Source of the DNA: DATFXM01 sp035315885
GTDB taxonomy: Bacteria; Acidobacteriota; Blastocatellia; UBA7656
Length of the DNA: 64,000 nucleotides
Direction of reading: 5' to 3'
NCBI GenBank assembly: GCA_035315885.1
Contig: DATFXM010000185.1
Coordinates: 10,423 to 74,422, forward strand
Below, piece by piece: positions 59,208 through 64,000 of this stretch. Position 1 is the first letter of the stretch. The number at the start of each line of letters is the position of its first letter. A model generated the notes under the pieces. That model saw nothing but the letters and a program-made list of their open reading frames with translations. It ran no database searches and had not been told where the DNA came from. A program made the position numbers and the translations under genes.

Positions 59208-60590
59208 ATGGCGCCGGAGCTTGCGCGAGTGCTTTTTGGTACCGACGGAATACGAGGAGTCGCTGATCAATTCCCGCTGGACGAGCCGACCGTCCAGCTT
59301 ATTGGACGATCGCTGGTTAAGAACCTCTTTCAGCAGCGAGGCGCAGCGCCGCGAATAGTAGTCGGCCGGGACACGCGCGAGTCCGGAGAACGAATCGAGA
59401 AGGCGCTGACAATAGGCGCGACAGGAGCGGGCGCGGAAGTTCATCTGGCAGGAGTCATCACCACTCCAGGGGTTGCTTTCATAACTCGTGATAAAGGCTT
59501 CGACGCAGGCGTGGTGATTTCAGCTTCGCACAATCCTTATCGCGACAACGGCATAAAAGTCTTTTCGCCTTCTGGTCGCAAGCTCGCGGACGAAATGGAG
59601 CGGGCTATTGAAGCCGACCTCGCGCCCGGAAGCTCTTTCAGAACCGATGCTGCCGTGGCCGCTAATGCCGGTGTGGTTCCGCCCGCAGTCAGGCACGAGG
59701 AATTTCGAGAGGCCTACTTATCTTTTTTGTCGGGCGAAGCGTCGGCCGGACTCTCGCTCAGTGGTCTGCGAATCGGAGTGGACTGCGCTAACGGCGCAGC
59801 ATACGAGATAGCGCCGGAGTTGTTTCGACGACTTGGAGCGTATCTCGAAGTGATTGGCGACAGGCCAGACGGACGGAACATCAATCAGGATTGTGGATCG
59901 CTTCACCTCGAGAAGCTGCAGTCGCTGGTTTCGAAAACAGAGCTTGACCTCGGCGTCGCGTTTGACGGCGACGCTGATCGGGCTCTGTTTGTGGATTCCA
60001 AAGGACAGATCGTGGACGGCGACGCCACAATGCTGATCCTGGCTGACTGGTTGAAGTCCGAAAACAGGCTTTGTGGCGACCTTGTAGTCGCCACGGTAAT
60101 GAGCAACATCGGGCTCGAGCTTGCGCTTCGAGAACGGGGTATTCGGCTGGCTCGCGCGCCGGTAGGCGACAGGTACGTGCTGGAGGAACTGCTTGCGGCC
60201 AAGGGTGCGCTTGGAGGCGAGCAATCAGGGCATATTATTTTGCCGGGCATCTCGCTGGCGGGCGACGGAATCATAACTGCTATCGAGCTCTTGCGAGCCG
60301 TGCATCAATCGAACAGCACACTCACTGAACTAGCCGGTCGGATGAAGCGATATCCGCAGGTTCTGGTCAATGTCCGAGTTCGATCCAAGCCTGAGCTCGA
60401 AAACATTCCGGCAGTTCGCAAAGAGATAGATCAGGTCGAAGTTGAGCTCGGCGGGCGCGGGCGTTTGTTGCTGCGGTACTCCGGCACGGAGAATCTTGCC
60501 CGCGTGATGATCGAGGGAGAGGACCAGGAGAACATCTCCAGACTCGCTCACGGCTTGGCGAACGCTATCCACAGTCAGATCGGCGAGTGA
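59208..60590 (+). CDS. glmM: Phosphoglucosamine mutase
   Basis: GlmM converts glucosamine-6-phosphate to glucosamine-1-phosphate, feeding UDP-GlcNAc for peptidoglycan. The 460-residue product begins ARVLFGTDGIRGVADQFPLD and has the catalytic Ser (S107) in ISASHNPYRDNGIKVF, the metal-binding DGDADR with D253, D255 and D257, the GEQSGHI substrate-binding loop and the C-terminal RYSGTENLARVMIEG. All are canonical. It closes the cda-glm operon; c-di-AMP and GlmM/CdaA interact directly in several bacteria. Confidence 0.96.
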   Translation: MAPELARVLFGTDGIRGVADQFPLDEPTVQLIGRSLVKNLFQQRGAAPRIVVGRDTRESGERIEKALTIGATGAGAEVHLAGVITTPGVAFITRDKGFDAGVVISASHNPYRDNGIKVFSPSGRKLADEMERAIEADLAPGSSFRTDAAVAANAGVVPPAVRHEEFREAYLSFLSGEASAGLSLSGLRIGVDCANGAAYEIAPELFRRLGAYLEVIGDRPDGRNINQDCGSLHLEKLQSLVSKTELDLGVAFDGDADRALFVDSKGQIVDGDATMLILADWLKSENRLCGDLVVATVMSNIGLELALRERGIRLARAPVGDRYVLEELLAAKGALGGEQSGHIILPGISLAGDGIITAIELLRAVHQSNSTLTELAGRMKRYPQVLVNVRVRSKPELENIPAVRKEIDQVEVELGGRGRLLLRYSGTENLARVMIEGEDQENISRLAHGLANAIHSQIGE

Positions 60591-60668
60591 GCTTTTTCTT
60601 GACCCGCAGTTTTCCGCTGAACTAACATCGACCAGGCGCGTTACAGCCAGCCCAGGGAGGAATCAGTA

Positions 60669-61412
60669 ATGAAAAAGGGTATCAGTGCAGTCATGGTTTG
60701 CGCCGTGATGTTGATCGCCGCCACTCCAGGCAGGTCGCAGGCAGCTCGGGAAGCAACGATTGAGCCTGAGACCAAGGCGAAGATAATTCTGCAATCGAGA
60801 CTCAGCTCCAAGCTGAGTGAAGTCGGAGACCAGGTGAGTGCGGTGCTCGACGAACCTATTGCGATCAACGGTCAGCTTGTGCTACAGCGGGGTACCGAAT
60901 TTCGAGGTCGTGTTGCCGCGGTCAGTCCTGCAAAGCGCGGCCAGAAATCGGCGACCATCGCGATTGTCTTCGATCGGATAGCCATGCCCTGGGGAGAAGA
61001 GCCTGTTGCGGTGACCTTAACGTCAATTGATGATTGGGACAAGGATGAGAAACTCAAGGCGGACGACGAGGGCAAAGTAAAAGGCGGCCACCGTGGAGAC
61101 AAGACGGCAGAAAATGTGATCAAGGGCGGGGCTATCGGTGGCGGTGCTGCCGGAGTGATCCTACTGAGCACTCACGGCACGAGTTCTGCGAGTCCGGCGG
61201 GAGCTGCTGCGCTCGGTGGCGGACTGCTTGCGGGCCTGCTTATGACCAAGGGTGCCGACGTTCAGGTTGCACCCGGAGCTGTCTTTCGCATCAAATTCAT
61301 GAAGCCGATTACTCTTCCGATCATCTCTCAACCGGGTTCGACTCCAAGGCCGATACAGCAAGACGAGAAGCCGCCCGCTGAAAAGAGCACCGGGACTTCT
61401 CAACAGTTCTGA
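60669..61412 (+). CDS. Exported protein with glycine-rich hydrophobic segment
   Basis: I do not recognise this 247-residue family. It has a signal peptide (MKKGISAVMVCAVMLIAATP), a beta-rich domain (residues about 35-130: LQSRLSSKLSEVGDQVSAVL, LVLQRGTEFRGRVAAVSPAK, AIVFDRIAMPWGEEPVAVTL), then an acidic/basic linker, a Gly/Ala-rich hydrophobic segment (IKGGAIGGGAAGVILLSTHG) and a second hydrophobic Gly-rich stretch, and ends with a Pro/Lys tail. GGAGG precedes the ATG. It begins 78 bases after glmM and may be co-transcribed. Function unknown; probably periplasmic or membrane associated. Confidence 0.75.
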   Translation: MKKGISAVMVCAVMLIAATPGRSQAAREATIEPETKAKIILQSRLSSKLSEVGDQVSAVLDEPIAINGQLVLQRGTEFRGRVAAVSPAKRGQKSATIAIVFDRIAMPWGEEPVAVTLTSIDDWDKDEKLKADDEGKVKGGHRGDKTAENVIKGGAIGGGAAGVILLSTHGTSSASPAGAAALGGGLLAGLLMTKGADVQVAPGAVFRIKFMKPITLPIISQPGSTPRPIQQDEKPPAEKSTGTSQQF

Positions 61413-61431
61413 ACATTCGCTGGGACTGCAG

Positions 61432-62181
61432 ATGTGGCAACGAACCAAGAGGCTGATAAACGCATATCTCGATGACCTGATCCAGAAGGTGAGTGGTCCT
61501 GACCGCGAGGTTCGGCAGGTCACGCGCGATGAGCTGACGCGACTCAACGAAATCGAGGTGCAGGCTCGGGCGTCCGCCAAGATGTTCGAGAAGGAGCAGG
61601 CCGAGCTCGAGCTGAAGATATCCGGACTGCTGGAGCGGGAGCAGCTCTTGCACCAGCGGGGGGATGAAGCCGGAGCGCAGGCGGCGGCGCGAGATGCCGC
61701 GGCGCTCGTTGCGCAGCACGATCTGGCGAAGCAGCAGCGAGCCGAGGCAAACAGCGCAGCAGAACGAGCGAAAGCATTGCGAGAGCAGCGGCGAGTCGAG
61801 GGCGAGAGTCTGGCAACTGAGACTCACCTGACGGCAATGCGCGAAGGACTTTCGAGTCTTGATGTCCCGCTTAGCTCGACCGATCCGGGAGCCACGATCG
61901 ACGAAATGAGAGCACGCATTGGCAAGTCGGCGATGTCCGACGCACAGCAAAAAGCTCTTCAAGCGGATCGGGAGTTGGAAGAGGCGCGAGCGCGAGCCAG
62001 CGTTGAAGACATGCTGGCTCGCTACAAGCAAGGGCTTTCGGCAGTGACCCCACCGGCGGAGACCCCACCATTAAAGACGACCGCATCTGAGGCGCAGAAC
62101 CAAACCGACAAGGAAGAGGAGCAGCCCGCCCGTGAAAAGACACTGGGAAAGAGCTCCGGCCCCATCAAGCCGATAGATTGA
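61432..62181 (+). CDS. PspA/IM30-like coiled-coil protein
   Basis: A 249-residue protein with a PspA-like N-terminal part (MWQRTKRLINAYLDDLIQKV, where PspA/IM30 proteins have an amphipathic membrane-binding helix) and long charged heptad segments (EVQARASAKMFEKEQAELEL, RAEANSAAERAKALREQRRV). After residue 150 the similarity fades into a charged tail ending SSGPIKPID. PspA proteins shape and protect the inner membrane under stress. The match is to the overall pattern, not to a strong motif, so the name is provisional. The gene starts 19 bases after the preceding one and ends at a heptamer hairpin shared with rpoD. Confidence 0.6.
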   Translation: MWQRTKRLINAYLDDLIQKVSGPDREVRQVTRDELTRLNEIEVQARASAKMFEKEQAELELKISGLLEREQLLHQRGDEAGAQAAARDAAALVAQHDLAKQQRAEANSAAERAKALREQRRVEGESLATETHLTAMREGLSSLDVPLSSTDPGATIDEMRARIGKSAMSDAQQKALQADRELEEARARASVEDMLARYKQGLSAVTPPAETPPLKTTASEAQNQTDKEEEQPAREKTLGKSSGPIKPID

Positions 62182-62200
62182 AAGGCTAAGGGAAGTTCTG

Positions 62201-62257
62201 AGTCCTGAGTAAGGAGTTCTGAGTCTCTACCGTACTCAGAACTCTGTACTCAGTACT
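62201..62257. terminator. Heptamer-built bidirectional terminator between the PspA-like gene and rpoD
   Basis: GAGTTCTGAGT (62214-62224) pairs perfectly with ACTCAGAACTC (62234-62244) around the loop CTCTACCGT. Outer arms AGTCCTGAGTA (62201-62211) and TACTCAGTACT (62247-62257) pair with one mismatch. The two convergent genes end at 62181 and 62260, so one hairpin could stop transcription from both sides. Confidence 0.7.
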
Positions 62258-62259
62258 CT

Positions 62260-63978
62260 TCAGGGTCTGGCGGCTGATTCCAAAAACGCTTTCAACTTGC
62301 GTGAACGCGATGGGTGCCGCAGCTTTCTGAGGGCTTTTGCTTCGATCTGGCGAATTCGCTCGCGAGTCACCGCGAAGTGCTGACCCACTTCTTCAAGGGT
62401 ATGTTCGCTTCCGTTTGGACCCAGCCCGAATCGCATCTTGATGACCTTCTCCTCGCGAGGCGTCAGCGATTTGAGGACCTCTTCGGTGATCTCACGCAGA
62501 TTTGATGTGATAACCGCTTCGGCCGGATTAAGAATCGTCTTGTCCTCGATGAAGTCTCCGAGGTGAGAGTCTTCTTCTTCGCCGATCGGCGTCTCGAGCG
62601 AGATCGGTTCCTGTGCGATCTTCAGAACCTTTCTGACCTTCGACACGGGTATATCCATCTTCTTCGCGATTTCTTCCGAGCTTGGCTCGCGGCCCAGTTC
62701 CTGAACAAGCGATCTCGACGTGCGGATAAGCTTGTTGATCGTTTCGATCATGTGGACTGGGATGCGAATCGTGCGCGCCTGGTCCGCAATTGCGCGGGTA
62801 ATCGCCTGTCGAATCCACCACGTAGCGTACGTAGAGAACTTGTAGCCGCGCCGCCACTCGAATTTGTCCACCGCCTTCATCAGGCCGATGTTTCCTTCCT
62901 GAATCAAGTCGAGGAATTGAAGCCCGCGGTTGGTGTACTTCTTGGCTATCGAGACTACGAGTCTGAGGTTGGCTTCGATGAGCTCCTGTTTCGCCACGTC
63001 GGCTTCGTACTCGCCGCTGTTGATGGAAGCCAGAGACCGCTCGAGCTCAATGGCGCTGACGTGCCACTGCTCTTCGAGGTCGCTGAGTCGACGTTCGGCC
63101 TCACGCAGATTGCGTTTCAGCTCGCGTTCGTCTTCGTTCCACTTCTTGCGGTCGAGCGCTCGTCGTGCTTTGTCCACCGCTGCGCGAAGCTCGCGGCACC
63201 GGGCTACGGAATCCCGGATCATTCCGGCGAAATGCTCCTGTTGTTGCCGCATCAACTCCAGCGCGCGAGCCTGACGACTCATGTCGACGCGCGAATAAGC
63301 CAGCTTTCGTCTGAGGCGTCGAAGCTTTGGCGATTTTTTCGGTTCTAGCCGGACCTTGTCGTAAAGCTTCAGCGTCCTCACATAGGCTTTGCGCAGCTCC
63401 GTTAGAGCTTCTACCGCGGCGGACTGATACTCTTCGATTCGCTCTTCGGTTATCGGTTCCTGTTCGTTGAACGTGACCATCTCGCGAATGTGAAGCTCAC
63501 CACGCCGGAGCCTCTCTCCAACCTGGATCAGATCCTCGACACAAATCGGGGATCTGGAGATCGCCTTGAGCGCGCGCATTCTGCCGCGCTCGATTCGTCT
63601 GGCGATCGCGACCTCGCCGTCTCGTGTCAACAGCGGCACGACAGCCATTTCGCGGAGGTAGAGGCGCACCGGATCGTTTGTCTTTTCGGCGTTGCCCGGT
63701 GTCAGATCGAGATCGAGTTCCTCATCGAGGCCCTCTTCTGTTCTCGCGTCTCCGTTTCCAGCAGCGCCCGCGGCTGCTTCGATGAACTTCTCGTCGGAGT
63801 CGGAAATCGAGATCCCTTCAGCACCGATCACCTCGAAGATGGCTTCAATGTCATCGGCTGAATTCATTTCGGGTGGCAGTAGGCGATTGATGTCGTCGTA
63901 AGTGAGGTATTCCTTCTCTTTTCCTACTTCGAGAAGTTTTTCCACTTCGCCCGAATATTTTCCGCTAAGGTCTGACAA
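62260..63978 (-). CDS. rpoD: RNA polymerase sigma factor RpoD (sigma-70)
   Basis: The primary sigma factor. The 572-residue product has region 1.1-like sequence (YLTYDDINRLLPPEMNSADD), region 1.2 NDPVRLYLREMAVVPLL, a long charged non-conserved region (residues about 180-330), region 2 with QELIEANLRLVVSIAKKYTN, GLQFLDLIQEGNIGLMKAVD and TYATWWIRQAITRAIADQ, region 3 (RIPVHMIETINKLIRTSR) and region 4 (KSLTPREEKVIKMRFGL, TLEEVGQHFAVTRERIRQIE). The start codon is TTG at 63978, with AGGAG eight bases upstream. It is transcribed toward the PspA-like gene; the upstream promoter lies beyond the window edge. Confidence 0.97.
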   Translation of the reverse strand: MSDLSGKYSGEVEKLLEVGKEKEYLTYDDINRLLPPEMNSADDIEAIFEVIGAEGISISDSDEKFIEAAAGAAGNGDARTEEGLDEELDLDLTPGNAEKTNDPVRLYLREMAVVPLLTRDGEVAIARRIERGRMRALKAISRSPICVEDLIQVGERLRRGELHIREMVTFNEQEPITEERIEEYQSAAVEALTELRKAYVRTLKLYDKVRLEPKKSPKLRRLRRKLAYSRVDMSRQARALELMRQQQEHFAGMIRDSVARCRELRAAVDKARRALDRKKWNEDERELKRNLREAERRLSDLEEQWHVSAIELERSLASINSGEYEADVAKQELIEANLRLVVSIAKKYTNRGLQFLDLIQEGNIGLMKAVDKFEWRRGYKFSTYATWWIRQAITRAIADQARTIRIPVHMIETINKLIRTSRSLVQELGREPSSEEIAKKMDIPVSKVRKVLKIAQEPISLETPIGEEEDSHLGDFIEDKTILNPAEAVITSNLREITEEVLKSLTPREEKVIKMRFGLGPNGSEHTLEEVGQHFAVTRERIRQIEAKALRKLRHPSRSRKLKAFLESAARP

Positions 63979-64000
63979 GATCGGCTCTCCTGTTGGGGGT

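Overview
The window looks like a chromosomal segment of an Acidobacteriota bacterium, probably near Blastocatellia. The grounds are two large secreted VWA proteins of the acidobacterial VWFA-related type, PEGA and FHA Ser/Thr-kinase signalling genes, DUF1573 and FecR/DUF6600-type envelope proteins, and intergenic DNA crowded with 7-bp repeats. This placement is inferred from gene content alone.

Layout. 1-6.9 kb: end of the spc/alpha ribosomal cluster (end of rplO, secY, adk, map, rpmJ, rpsM, rpsK, rpsD, rpoA, rplQ); infA is not between map and rpmJ. 7.0-9.6 kb: accB, accC, thiE. 9.7-17.9 kb (minus strand): a DUF1573 protein interrupted by one in-frame TGA, a kinase remnant, a repeat-containing exported protein, two membrane Ser/Thr kinases, a PP2C phosphatase and an FHA-membrane-trypsin protein. 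18.3-27 kb: a CHAD protein, then a complete magnesium-chelatase-type module (bchI, bchD, an unknown 118-residue protein, bchH) in which BchH is split and its C-terminal half is encoded before its N-terminal half. 27-43.4 kb: mostly envelope and secreted proteins (zinc-ribbon membrane protein, S9 dipeptidyl peptidase, GNAT, VOC, two VWA proteins, a beta-propeller protein, lipoprotein MsrA, FecR/DUF6600 protein with a long Q/A/K coil, DUF481 beta-barrel). 43.4-47 kb: repeat-rich, gene-poor DNA with a REP-type Y1 transposase and its GTCAGGCGTGCAATT-type repeats. 47-64 kb: comM/yifB, two MsbA-like ABC exporters, yicC-gmk-rpoZ-coaBC, a 76-bp tandem repeat array, cdaA-cdaR-glmM (c-di-AMP and amino-sugar operon), an exported protein, a PspA-like protein, and the main sigma factor rpoD on the minus strand.

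The observations most worth a second look are: (1) the TGA in the DUF1573 gene falls exactly on the first Cys of the family's CGCT motif with the frame intact on both sides, so the protein may contain selenocysteine; (2) the circularly permuted, split bchH inside an otherwise complete chelatase operon with no other (bacterio)chlorophyll gene in view; (3) intergenic repeats built from unrelated 7-bp units but repeatedly arranged as long perfect hairpins at gene 3' ends, some supplying stop codons and C-terminal residues; (4) the 76-bp array and the REP/transposase system.

No searches or folding programs were run. Family names rest on motifs visible in the translated sequence.
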